Shown here in pieces: positions 7,086 to 14,312 of a stretch of 42,010 bases of DNA. Within the stretch, counting starts at the first letter, position 1. Each line of letters starts with the position of its first letter. Position numbers and translations under genes: made by a program. Where the stretch lies: NCBI GenBank assembly GCA_030146875.1, contig JASLAX010000003.1, positions 1 through 42,010 of the forward strand. Reading direction: 5' to 3'. The DNA comes from Longimicrobiaceae bacterium. Its GTDB lineage: Bacteria; Gemmatimonadota; Gemmatimonadetes; Longimicrobiales; Longimicrobiaceae. The notes under the pieces were generated by a model. That model was not told where the DNA came from. It did no database searches and saw only the letters and a program-made list of their open reading frames with translations.

Positions 7086-7396
7086 TCGGGCTCCCCGCGC
7101 GAGTCCATCAGCACCTCGAACGCCTCGTGCCGCACGGTCGTCCGCGCCATGATCTCGCCGGGCTCGCGCCCGTGCGAGGTGGCGTGCTCCTCGCTCCCCA
7201 TGTAGCGCCGGAAGTCCTCGCGGCTCTCCCACGCCGTCAGGAACGTGTGGGTCGCGTCCCCCGATTGGGGGCGCATGAGCTGGAGGTACAGGAAGCCCGG
7301 GAACGAGTCCACCAGCCGCGACCGCTCGCGGAAGTGGCGCTCCAGCTCCGCCCGGTCCTCCTCCGGTACGGTCAGGTGCGAGATGAAGACGAACAT
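7073..7396 (-). CDS. ABM-fold (antibiotic biosynthesis / heme-degrading type) monooxygenase
   Basis: 107 residues, ferredoxin-like ABM domain: FVFISHLTVPEEDRAELERH at the start, then FPGFLYLQLMRP, HTFLTAWESREDFRRYMGSE and HATSHG. The pattern 'F.G...L...........T.W.S...F..Y..S..H' is typical of HmoA/IsdG-like and related monooxygenases. AGGAG lies 3 bases before the ATG. First gene of a four-gene overlapping operon with the helical protein, the B12 sensor and the kinase. Whether the substrate is heme, a tetrapyrrole or a quinol cannot be told from the sequence, but the link to a tetrapyrrole-binding sensor is suggestive. Confidence 0.8.
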   Translation of the reverse strand: MFVFISHLTVPEEDRAELERHFRERSRLVDSFPGFLYLQLMRPQSGDATHTFLTAWESREDFRRYMGSEEHATSHGREPGEIMARTTVRHEAFEVLMDSRGEPEWRA

Positions 7397-7612
7397 GCGC
7401 TCCTGCTGAGTGCCAGCGGCGGGCCCCCGGTGCCATCCGGAACAACGTAACGCGTTCCCCCGCATCGCGCGAGCCTCGCGCGTGCGAGGGCGCTCGGACG
7501 CGCGCGAGCGGGCCCCTCCACGGGTGCGCCCCCGCCGCGTCGTCCCATCCCGCGGCCGGAACGGACGAGGCCCGGCCAACGCCCGCCCGGGAGGGCCCCG
7601 TCACCCGACCTC

Positions 7613-8194
7613 TCATCGCCATGGCCGTGAGGAGGACGGCAGCGCGCGCCACAGGGCGAGGGCGGCCACGGTGACGGAGGAGCGGATCCCGCCGTCCGCC
7701 ACCAGGCGCGCCACCTCGTCCGCGGGAAGGATGCGGACGCGGGTGTCCTCTCCCGCGTCGTTCGCGGTGCTCCCGCTCCGCCGCACGCCGCGCAGCACGA
7801 CGACGTCCACCCGCGTCGTCTGCCAGGAGGGGTTCAGCTCCAGGGTGCCCACGTGCTCGCCCGCGGGGCCCCCGTAGCCGGTCTCCTCGCGAAGCTCGCG
7901 GCGGGCGGCCTCCAGGGGGCTCTCGCCCTCGTCCGTGACGCCGGCGGGGACCTCCAGCGTCACGCCGCGCAGGGGATGGCGGTACTGCTCCACCATCACC
8001 AGGCAGCCGTCCTCCGTGAGCGCGACGACCGCCACCCCGTCCGGCGCCTCCACGATGTGGAAGTCGTGCTCCTCGCCGGTGTCCGGGTGACGGGCCCGGT
8101 CGCGCCGCACGTCGAACATCCCGAACCCGGCCAGCCGCTCGCTCGCCGTCCGCTCCCACGCGCGCGGCGGATCCCTCCGCTCCTCCTCCCCCAT
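7613..8194 (-). CDS. Nudix hydrolase, ADP-ribose pyrophosphatase-like
   Basis: 193 residues with a perfect Nudix box GVTDEGESPLEAARRELREE followed by TGY (G-x5-E-x7-REUxEExGU). Upstream MVEQYRHPLRGVTLEVPAG is the signature of the ADP-ribose/nucleotide-sugar pyrophosphatase (NudF-like) subgroup, hydrolysing the pyrophosphate of NDP-X to NMP plus X-P with Mg2+. The ATG at 8192-8194 has GGGGGAG upstream. Monocistronic, with about 215 bases to the next gene. Confidence 0.88.
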   Translation of the reverse strand: MGEEERRDPPRAWERTASERLAGFGMFDVRRDRARHPDTGEEHDFHIVEAPDGVAVVALTEDGCLVMVEQYRHPLRGVTLEVPAGVTDEGESPLEAARRELREETGYGGPAGEHVGTLELNPSWQTTRVDVVVLRGVRRSGSTANDAGEDTRVRILPADEVARLVADGGIRSSVTVAALALWRALPSSSRPWR

Positions 8195-8285
8195 CCGCTC
8201 CCCCTTCCGGTGCTCTCCCGGGCCGCCGAGGATCGGGGCGCCGCGCCGGCAGGTGCAAGCCCCACGCCTCGCCCCACACACGGGG

Positions 8286-8299
8286 GGCACGCGTCTTGC
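8286..8299 (+). promoter_or_regulatory. Sigma-54-like -24/-12 element before the CsbD gene
   Basis: GGCACG-CGTC-TTGC, with GG (-24) and GC (-12) exactly 10 bases apart, close to TGGCACG-N4-TTGCW. It lies 52 bases before the CsbD ATG. In such GC-rich DNA GG-N10-GC occurs often by chance; the CACG and TTGC matches make this one better than chance. Confidence 0.35.
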
Positions 8300-8351
8300 C
8301 CGGTAGACGGACGCTGTCCACGGGACGCAACCCCTGCAAGGAGAACGGCAT

Positions 8352-8564
8352 ATGGCGGACGACCTCAGCGGCAAGGCCACCCACCTGGGTGGGAAGATCA
8401 AGGAAGGCGTCGGCGACCTGCTGGGCGATCGCTCCATGAAGCGCGAGGGGCGCCTGGACCAGATGGAGGGCCGCGCCGAGCAGGACCAGAACCGCGCGGA
8501 GGAGGCCATGACCGACGCCGCCGCGCGCAAGCTGGCCGCCAAGCAGGCCAAGGGCGAGATCTAG
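8352..8564 (+). CDS. CsbD-like stress-response protein
   Basis: 70 residues, hydrophilic and helical, with the family pattern DLSGKATHLGGKIKEGVGDL and MKREGRLDQMEGRAEQ. CsbD proteins (general-stress proteins in Bacillus and many other bacteria) are small and abundant under stress; biochemical role unknown. AAGGAG precedes the ATG. A strong terminator follows 19 bases after the stop, so it is probably monocistronic. Confidence 0.92.
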   Translation: MADDLSGKATHLGGKIKEGVGDLLGDRSMKREGRLDQMEGRAEQDQNRAEEAMTDAAARKLAAKQAKGEI

Positions 8565-8582
8565 CCCGGCCCTGCCGACGAA

Positions 8583-8616
8583 GGGGGCCGCCCGGAGAGG
8601 ATCCCGGGCGGCCCCC
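8583..8616 (+). terminator. Terminator after the CsbD gene
   Basis: Perfect 13-bp stem GGGGGCCGCCCGG (8583-8595) with CCGGGCGGCCCCC (8604-8616), 8-base loop, no clear T-run. Confidence 0.7.
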
Positions 8617-8687
8617 GCCGCGTTCCGCGACCGCGGCGCGGGTCGTGCGGATGCCCCCTCGCAGCCCAGCCGCCAAGGAGACGCGCG

Positions 8688-8882
8688 ATGCACAAGGTCA
8701 AGGTGAAGGAGTCGCACTACCAGCAGGGCAAGCCGTACGTGGGCCAGGTCGGCGAGGTCATCGGCCACTGGGGGCCGGACAGCAACGAGGAAGGCCGCGA
8801 CGGCTTCATGGTGCAGTTCCCGAACGGCGAGGTCGTGGCCCTGGCCGAGGACGAGGTGGAGGAGGTGCTGGAGGAGGGCTGA
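8688..8882 (+). CDS. Small conserved-looking protein, 64 aa
   Basis: 64 residues: basic N terminus (MHKVKVKESH), a beta-rich middle (YVGQVGEVIGHWGPDSNEEG, then DGFMVQFPNGEVVAL) and an acidic C terminus. The GxVGxVIG...GxxVxFPNGExV pattern resembles a small SH3-like or KOW-type barrel. AAGGAG precedes the ATG with good spacing. Its role is not recognisable; its position after the CsbD gene suggests another small stress-type protein. Confidence 0.7.
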   Translation: MHKVKVKESHYQQGKPYVGQVGEVIGHWGPDSNEEGRDGFMVQFPNGEVVALAEDEVEEVLEEG

Positions 8883-8905
8883 CGGCCGTCCGCCGGGAAC
8901 GCGAG

Positions 8906-8936
8906 AGGGGCCCCGCGGATCGTCCGCGGGGCCCCT
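8906..8936. terminator. Bidirectional terminator between convergent genes
   Basis: Perfect 14-bp stem AGGGGCCCCGCGGA (8906-8919) with TCCGCGGGGCCCCT (8923-8936) and a 3-base loop. It sits between the 64-aa gene (+) and the transglycosylase gene (-). Confidence 0.75.
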
Positions 8937-8956
8937 CGCCGTCGTCCGGCTGCCGC

Positions 8957-11050
8957 CTACTGGGGGATGCGAAGCTCCTGCCCCGGCTGGATCGCCACGG
9001 CCGCCGACAGCTCGTTGGCGTCCTTGATGGCGTCCACCGACACCTCGTAGCGCCGGGCCAGCGACCAGAGCGTGTCGCCGGTGCGGACCACGTGGCGCGC
9101 GAAGCTCGGCTGCGGCCGCGAGGGCCGACGCGCCGTGCCGGTGGACCGCTCCCCCTCGCGCCGCGCGGAGGCGGTGGAGGAGGAGGACGCCGCGGCCGAG
9201 GAGGTCGACCGCCGGCCTTCGCTCGCCGTAGCACCCGCGGCCTCGCGAGTGGAGGACGCGGGGGACCGTCGTCCCTCCGCCGTCGGCGTCCCACCCTCGC
9301 GAGAGGCCGTCGAGGAGGAGGATCGCCGTCCCTCCGAGGAGGAGCGCGACACGGTCTCCCGCTCGCTCTCCGCCCCCCGGGTGGAGCGCGACTCCGTGTC
9401 GCGCGAGGCGAGCTGCACCGGGCGGGGGATGCGGAGCTCCTGCCCGGGCCGCAGCGTGGTGCCCTGCAGCTCGTTCGCCTCCTTGATCGCGTCCACCGTC
9501 ACCTCGTAGCGCCGGGCGAGCGACCACAGCGTCTCCCCACCCTCCACCGTGTGGGCGCGGAGGCGCGGGCGCTCCGGGCGGGAGGCGGAGGACGGCGACG
9601 ACCGCCCCTCGCGCGGCGACGACGACGCGCTCTCCGACCCCCGCGAGGAGGACGACGACCGCTCGGGGGACGAAGAGCGATCCGACGAGGCGGACGCGCT
9701 CTCCGACCGGCGGGACGAGGACCGCTCGGCCGACGCCGTCCGCTCGGACGACGAGGACCGCTCCTCGCGCGAGGTGGAGGACCCGCGCACGCCCTTCTCC
9801 TCCGGGTCGCGGCCGCGGCGGGCCGAGCGGGTGCGGGACGGGCGCTCCTCCTCCGTCTCGCGCGCGGCCAGCCGCTCCGGCGGGCGGGCGTTCAGCGCGC
9901 GCGCCGCGTTGCCGGGAAGGACGATGCGCTGCCCGCGGGAGAGCGCGTCGGGACGCACCGACGGGTTCAGCTCGCGGATGCGCTCCACGCTCAGCCCGGC
10001 CAGCTCCGCGATCCGGCCCAGGTCGTCGCCGGTGCGGACCGCGTAGCTGCCGCGGCCGCCCTCCCGACGGAAGTCCGAGGCGTTGAACGCCGTCTGCACC
10101 TCGCCCCCCCGCCCCGCCGGCACCCACACCCAGTACCCGGCGGGGACCACCGAGCGGTGCAGGTGCGGGTTCAGCTCCACCAGCGTGGAGGGCAGGATCC
10201 CGCCGATGCGGGAGAGGTCCGAGAGCGGGGTGGCCACGTCCACCCAGGCGCTGTCGTACGCGAACGGACGCGCCACCGGGCGCGCGGCCGGGTAGCCGAA
10301 GCGCGTGCGGTCGCGGCCGATGATGGTCACCGCGTACAGGCGGGGAACGTAGTGCTTCGTCTCCGCGGCCAGGTTGCCCACGGTGGCCAGCTCCCAGAAG
10401 GTGCGGACCCCGAACTGCCCCAGCCCGCGCGAGATGCGCCCCGTGCCCGCGTTGTACGCCGCCGCTGCCAGCGGCCAGTCGCCGCCGAACCTGCGGTGCA
10501 GGTCGCGCAGGTGGCGGGCGGCCGCGTGGGTGGAGCGCACCGGGTCCATGCGCTCGTCCACCAGCGAGTCCACGCGCAGCCCCATCCCCTTGCCGGTGGC
10601 CGTCATGAACTGCCACATCCCCACCGCCCCGGCGTGCGAGCGCGCCGTGGGCGAGTACCCGCTCTCCACCATCGCCAGGTGGTGCAGGTCCGTCGGCAGG
10701 CCGTAGCCCGCGAAGACCCGCTCCACGAACGCCTGGTACCGGTCCCCCCGCTCCAGCCAGCGCCCGATCACCGCGTGCCGCTGGTTCACCAGGAAGTCCA
10801 GCTCCCGCTCCACCCACCCGTTCGCCACCACGGGAAGGTCGTAGCGCGCCGTGCCCAGGATCCCCGCCGCCGCCGGGGCGGGGGCCGCGGCGGGCGCCAG
10901 CTCGGGACCGGCGCCGAGCTCCTCGGCCGCCGCGGGAACCGGCTCGGGCTCGGGGGCGGACGGGGGACGGCCGCCGGAGGCGCAGCTCGCCAGGAGCAGC
11001 ACGCCGCTGAGCAGCAGCGCCGGACGCGCCGCGGAGGGGATACGGGACAT
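8957..11050 (-). CDS. Lytic murein transglycosylase, MltD-like lipoprotein with three LysM domains
   Basis: 697 residues. Lipoprotein signal MSRIPSAARPALLLSGVLLL then ASC (acylated C23). The SLT domain includes the catalytic Glu in AMVESGYSP, then AVGMWQFMTATGKGMGL and LAAAAYNAGTGRISRGL; family enzymes cleave MurNAc-GlcNAc bonds to 1,6-anhydro products. LysM domains follow: one ending LNPSVRPDALSRGQRIVLPG, then two near-identical ones (ETLWSLARRYEVTVDAIKEA and DTLWSLARRYEVSVDAIKDA). The linkers around the second LysM are Ser/Arg/Glu-rich, about 90 and 100 residues, of SSxxRSSS type. The ATG at 11048-11050 begins the lipobox signal. Likely acts at the outer-membrane inner face in wall turnover. 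Confidence 0.93.
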   Translation of the reverse strand: MSRIPSAARPALLLSGVLLLASCASGGRPPSAPEPEPVPAAAEELGAGPELAPAAAPAPAAAGILGTARYDLPVVANGWVERELDFLVNQRHAVIGRWLERGDRYQAFVERVFAGYGLPTDLHHLAMVESGYSPTARSHAGAVGMWQFMTATGKGMGLRVDSLVDERMDPVRSTHAAARHLRDLHRRFGGDWPLAAAAYNAGTGRISRGLGQFGVRTFWELATVGNLAAETKHYVPRLYAVTIIGRDRTRFGYPAARPVARPFAYDSAWVDVATPLSDLSRIGGILPSTLVELNPHLHRSVVPAGYWVWVPAGRGGEVQTAFNASDFRREGGRGSYAVRTGDDLGRIAELAGLSVERIRELNPSVRPDALSRGQRIVLPGNAARALNARPPERLAARETEEERPSRTRSARRGRDPEEKGVRGSSTSREERSSSSERTASAERSSSRRSESASASSDRSSSPERSSSSSRGSESASSSPREGRSSPSSASRPERPRLRAHTVEGGETLWSLARRYEVTVDAIKEANELQGTTLRPGQELRIPRPVQLASRDTESRSTRGAESERETVSRSSSEGRRSSSSTASREGGTPTAEGRRSPASSTREAAGATASEGRRSTSSAAASSSSTASARREGERSTGTARRPSRPQPSFARHVVRTGDTLWSLARRYEVSVDAIKDANELSAAVAIQPGQELRIPQ

Positions 11051-11130
11051 CTTCACCACGGGGGGTCGGGGAGGGCACGCCGCGCCCGGGGACGGGGAGA
11101 GGGCGCGGCCCGGAGTGTCGGCAAGTGGGC

Positions 11131-11159
11131 AAGATAATGCGCTCTTTCCGCGAGGTAAA
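11131..11159 (-). promoter_or_regulatory. Promoter with overlapping inverted repeat for the transglycosylase gene
   Basis: On the minus strand: -35 TTTACC (plus 11154-11159), 17-base spacer, -10 TATCTT (plus 11131-11136), each 4/6. An inverted repeat CCGCGAGG-N5-CCTCGCGG (11148-11155 and 11161-11168) covers the -35 and could be an operator. The rest of 11051-11282 shows nothing else I can support. Confidence 0.4.
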
Positions 11160-11257
11160 CCCTCGCGGCGCCACGCCGTGGCCGCGGCCATCTGCCCCGC
11201 GCCACACAGGGAAACGCGAACACCGCACCGCCCGAAGCGCAACTCCATGTGCCGTAA

Positions 11258-11285
11258 TGACGTCCGCCGCCATGACGGCGCGTCA
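11258..11285 (-). terminator. Possible terminator overlapping the PrsW stop codon
   Basis: TGACG and CGCCG pair with CGGCG and CGTCA around a 6-base loop, with a 2-base bulge. The outer arm includes the stop codon of the PrsW-like gene. Weak. Confidence 0.3.
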
Positions 11286-12374
11286 GCGGTCCCGCAGCAG
11301 CTCCTTCAGCCGGTGCATGTACTCTGCTTCTCGCATGGCATCGGCCACCTCGCCGCGGGTCAGTCCGCGCGAGACGCGCCAGCGGTGGAACGCAAGCTCG
11401 CTGGCGAGCTGGTGCAGCTCGCGCCGCTCCCGCCACGCCGCCGTGCCGCCCACGCGCCACGCCGCCAGCGTGGCCCGCAGCCGCCCCCCCACGTCGCAGA
11501 GGCGCTCCAGCTCCTCGGGGGGGAGCATCCCCTCCTCCACCAGGTGCCGCAGGTGCTCGCGGATCACCCCGCCCTCGCGCCGCAGCGAGAGCCAGATCAG
11601 CCCCAGCACCCCCACGAAGGCGGGCACCATCACCAGCAGGTACGCCGCCAGGAACCAGCTCTCGAAGCTCGCCGCCAGGTTCCACACCGAGTGCAGCGCG
11701 ATGGCCGCGCAGAAGCCGATGAACGGCGGCAGGTACTTCCGCCCGCGGCCGTGCGCCTCGCGCGCCACCCCCAGCCCGATGCCGATCATGGCGGTGAAGA
11801 ACGGGTGCGCGAACGGCCCCAGCATGCCGCGGGTCACGAAGGTGGAGACGGAGCTCTCCGCGCCGGCCGAGTACGACTGGCCGTAGTACTGGACGTTCTC
11901 CACCATGGCGAAGCCCAGCCCCACCATGGCGGCGTAGACCACGCCGTCGATCACGCCGTCGAACTCGTCCTCCAGCTCGTGGTACAGGAAGAGCAGGGCG
12001 ATGCCCTTGGCGATCTCCTCCACCACGGGGGCGGAGATGACCGACCCCACGAAGCGCGCCGCCGCCGGCCCCAGCACCGCCGCCGCCGCGGACTCCGCGT
12101 ACGAGTTCGCCAGCAGCGACAGGGTGATTGCCACGGTGGCCCCCCAGGCGAACGTCTCCGCCAGGGTGCGCGGGGGCTCGGCCTCGAAGCGATCCAGCCA
12201 GAGCGCCAGCATCACGTAGAAGGGCACGGGGATCACCGCCATCCCCAGCCCGAACGCGAACCCCACGGGCCCCACCTCGGACGCGATCATCCCCAGCCCC
12301 ACCGCGCCGAAGACCAGCGCGGGGAGCAGGATGACGGCGCCGTGGCGCCGGTGCGGGGGGGCGTGGTGGGTCAC
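11283..12374 (-). CDS. PrsW-family intramembrane metalloprotease
   Basis: 363 residues with about seven to eight membrane helices in the first 265. Family motifs: SAPVVEEIAKG (E119, E120, K123), GLGFAMVENVQYY (E159, N160), GPFAHPFFTAMIG (H190) and IALHSVWNL (H228), the conserved residues of the Abi/PrsW membrane peptidases that cleave anti-sigma factors in Bacillus. The C-terminal 100 residues are soluble and helical, with no recognised domain. The GTG start (12372-12374) overlaps the TGA of the SRPBCC gene (GTGA). Third gene of a coupled operon with glycosyltransferase and SRPBCC; its substrate cannot be inferred. Confidence 0.88.
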   Translation of the reverse strand: MTHHAPPHRRHGAVILLPALVFGAVGLGMIASEVGPVGFAFGLGMAVIPVPFYVMLALWLDRFEAEPPRTLAETFAWGATVAITLSLLANSYAESAAAAVLGPAAARFVGSVISAPVVEEIAKGIALLFLYHELEDEFDGVIDGVVYAAMVGLGFAMVENVQYYGQSYSAGAESSVSTFVTRGMLGPFAHPFFTAMIGIGLGVAREAHGRGRKYLPPFIGFCAAIALHSVWNLAASFESWFLAAYLLVMVPAFVGVLGLIWLSLRREGGVIREHLRHLVEEGMLPPEELERLCDVGGRLRATLAAWRVGGTAAWRERRELHQLASELAFHRWRVSRGLTRGEVADAMREAEYMHRLKELLRDR

Positions 12375-12829
12375 GGCATCCTTCCGAAGCGCTCCTCCAG
12401 CACGCGGGCGCGGTAGTCGAAGATCTCCTCCAGCCGCGGCCGCACCAGCACGGGGTGCGCCGCCGCGGTGCCGGCGCGCAGCACGTAGGTGACCACGTCG
12501 CGCACCTCCACCCCGCCGTCGACCTCCGCGAAGTGGTGCTCGTGATGCCAGATGCGGTACGGCCCCACGCGCTGCTCGTCCACGAACATCTCGGGCTCGC
12601 GCAGGTGCGTGATCTCCGTCATCCAGGTGATGGGCACGCCGGCCAGCGGCTTGACGCGGTAGGTGACGATCATCCCCGCGTACACGCGCTCCGGGAGCGG
12701 CGAGGTGACGCGGAAGCCCATCCACGGCGGGGTGATGGCCGCCAGGTTCGCGGCGTCGGCGAAGAACCCCCACGCCGTCTCCCGCGACACGGGGAGCCGC
12801 TGCGTCCGCTCGAACCGGTGGATCTTCAT
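12371..12829 (-). CDS. SRPBCC (START-like) family protein
   Basis: 152 residues. MKIHRFERTQRLPVSRETAW at the start, then FFADAANLAAITPPWMGFRV, YRVKPLAGVPITWMTEITHL, PYRIWHHEHHFAEVDGGVEV and DVVTYVL. This is the helix-grip cavity fold seen in cyclase/dehydrase-like and YfcH-associated SRPBCC proteins, which bind hydrophobic ligands. The ATG overlaps the glycosyltransferase stop (ATGA at 12826-12829). Co-occurrence with a HpnB/CrtQ-like glycosyltransferase hints at a lipid or isoprenoid ligand; inference only. Confidence 0.82.
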   Translation of the reverse strand: MKIHRFERTQRLPVSRETAWGFFADAANLAAITPPWMGFRVTSPLPERVYAGMIVTYRVKPLAGVPITWMTEITHLREPEMFVDEQRVGPYRIWHHEHHFAEVDGGVEVRDVVTYVLRAGTAAAHPVLVRPRLEEIFDYRARVLEERFGRMP

Positions 12830-13986
12830 CGCCCCGCCTCCGCGACCGGGTACACGCGCCCCTTCCACTCCACCCGCCCCCCGGCCAGGGCCGCCCGCGC
12901 CAGGATGCACGCCGCCAGCATCGCGCCGGCGGGGTACGCGAGGGCCCACGCCGGCGAGAGCCCCGCGCGACGGTATCCCCACGCCCAGAGCGGCAGCGAG
13001 AGGCCGACGGCTACCGCCGCCCAGGCGTGCGGGACGAGCCCGGGCACGCCGAGGGCCCAGAGCGCCAGCGCCACCCAGGGCGACATCCAGAGGTAGACGA
13101 GCCCCGCCGCGGCCGCCCACGCCGTCGCGGCCTCCCCCGCCCTCCTCCCCGCTTCCGCCGACGACGGCGCGAAGCACCGCGACCATCCGTACACGATCTC
13201 GCGCAGCGACGCGTGCATCCGCACGCTCGCGAACCGCTCTCCGCAGGCCAGCGCCGTCCGCATCGCCGCCCGGCCGAAGACGCGCCCCAGCGCCACGTCC
13301 TCGCCCACCTCCGCGCGCACGGCGCCGTGCCCGCCCACGCGCTCGTAGGCCGCTCGGCGCGCGAGGAGCAGCCCGCCCAGCGCGAGCCGGTCCTCCTCGC
13401 GCGCCGAGCGGTTCAGCCGCGAGGGGTCCGGGTAGCGCATCAGGAACAGCGCGCCGAAGTGCGGCGTCACCAGCCTCTCCCACGCGCCCTCCAGGTGGTG
13501 GCGGGGCAGGACCGAGAGCAGGTCCGCGCCCGTCGCCCCCATCCCCGCCGCCGCGCGGCCGAGCGCCTGCGGGTGCAGCCGCACGTCCGCGTCCACGAAG
13601 GCCAGCACGTCGCCGCGCGCGGCCTCCGCGCCCTGCGCGCAGGCCCACGTCTTCCCCACCCAGCCGTTCGGCAGCGGCGCGCTCCGCACCACGCGCACGG
13701 CCTCTCCGCGCCGGGCGAAGCCCTCCGCCACCTCCGCCGTGCCGTCGCGCGACCCGTCGTCCACCACCACCACGTCCAGCCGCGGGTGCCCGCTGGCGAG
13801 GATGGAGGCCAGGCACGCGCCCAGGCTCCGCTCCTCGTCGCGCGCCGGCACGATCGCCGTCACGCTCCCGTCGGCGGAGGGCGCCCAGTCGTCCAGCGCC
13901 GGCCGGCGCCGCACGAACGCGGCGGCGAGCAGCGGCAGCGCGATCCACGGCAGGGCGAGCAGGAGGGCGACGGCGGATTCGGGCAT
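12826..13986 (-). CDS. Family 2 glycosyltransferase, membrane-associated (HpnB/CrtQ-like)
   Basis: 386 residues. One N-terminal helix (AVALLLALPWIALPLLAAAF), then a GT-A domain: TAIVPARDEERSLGACLASI, VVVVDDGSRDGT, PLPNGWVGKTWACAQGA (a hallmark of the hopene- and carotenoid-associated subgroup), VDADVRL (D132, D134, the DxD metal site) and GEDVALGRVF. Three to four C-terminal helices follow. Transfers an activated sugar to a lipid or isoprenoid acceptor at the inner membrane; acceptor unknown. The ATG at 13984-13986 starts the first helix; an ATG 72 bases upstream is possible but adds a low-complexity Arg-rich stretch. Confidence 0.85.
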   Translation of the reverse strand: MPESAVALLLALPWIALPLLAAAFVRRRPALDDWAPSADGSVTAIVPARDEERSLGACLASILASGHPRLDVVVVDDGSRDGTAEVAEGFARRGEAVRVVRSAPLPNGWVGKTWACAQGAEAARGDVLAFVDADVRLHPQALGRAAAGMGATGADLLSVLPRHHLEGAWERLVTPHFGALFLMRYPDPSRLNRSAREEDRLALGGLLLARRAAYERVGGHGAVRAEVGEDVALGRVFGRAAMRTALACGERFASVRMHASLREIVYGWSRCFAPSSAEAGRRAGEAATAWAAAAGLVYLWMSPWVALALWALGVPGLVPHAWAAVAVGLSLPLWAWGYRRAGLSPAWALAYPAGAMLAACILARAALAGGRVEWKGRVYPVAEAGR

Positions 13987-14132
13987 CTCGGCGCGCGGGG
14001 AGGGCTCGCGAGGGGCGGCTTCTCGCCCGAAGCTACGCCGTCGCACCGGCCGCGACAACCCGTCCGCGGCGGAGGTCGTTGGAGCGAAGGGACTTCTCGT
14101 CCGCGATCACAGGGGCGCCCACCCGGTTCTCA

Positions 14133-14164
14133 CCGCGAACTCCGCGAACTCGGCGAACTCCGCG
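14133..14164. repeat. 9-bp tandem repeat, 3.5 copies
   Basis: CCGCGAACT at 14133-14141, again at 14142-14150, CGGCGAACT at 14151-14159, then CCGCG. It resembles the short GCGGAG-type tracts in the inverted-repeat element at 34260-34532. Function unknown. Confidence 0.7.
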
Positions 14165-14238
14165 TCCCCCTTCGTGTCGCCGCGGCGCCTTAAGGGAGCA
14201 CGCCTCCGTCCCACCCGCATGGAGGAGAGGCAGGAAGG

Positions 14239-14267
14239 TTGCGTCTTCGGGCTCTGTTCGGTATGGT
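14239..14267 (+). promoter_or_regulatory. Candidate promoter for the radical SAM gene
   Basis: -35 TTGCGT at 14239-14244, 17-base spacer, -10 TATGGT at 14262-14267, about 45 bases before the ATG. Moderate match only. Confidence 0.3.
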
Positions 14268-14312
14268 GGAGATGGAGCGGAGGGACGGAGGCACTCTGGG
14301 GAGGGAGGGACG

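Larger units (their letters stand above)
13987..14312. other. Divergent intergenic region, 326 bp
   Basis: Lies between the glycosyltransferase operon (-) and the radical SAM gene (+). It holds the 9-bp tandem repeat at 14133-14164 and a candidate promoter at 14239-14267. No gene is supported here. Confidence 0.6.

Noticed and set aside
7853..11137. 1094-codon plus-strand frame antisense to the Nudix and transglycosylase genes
   Set aside because: His/Arg/Gly-rich shadow typical of high-GC antisense frames; it has no domain, and both genes opposite have clear domains.
6693..11273. 1526-codon open frame on the minus strand across several genes
   Set aside because: Only its last 130 codons (GTG 7085 onward) are a gene. 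The rest is antisense or out of frame to CsbD, the 64-aa gene and the transglycosylase, and its composition is Arg/Pro/Gly/Ala shadow.
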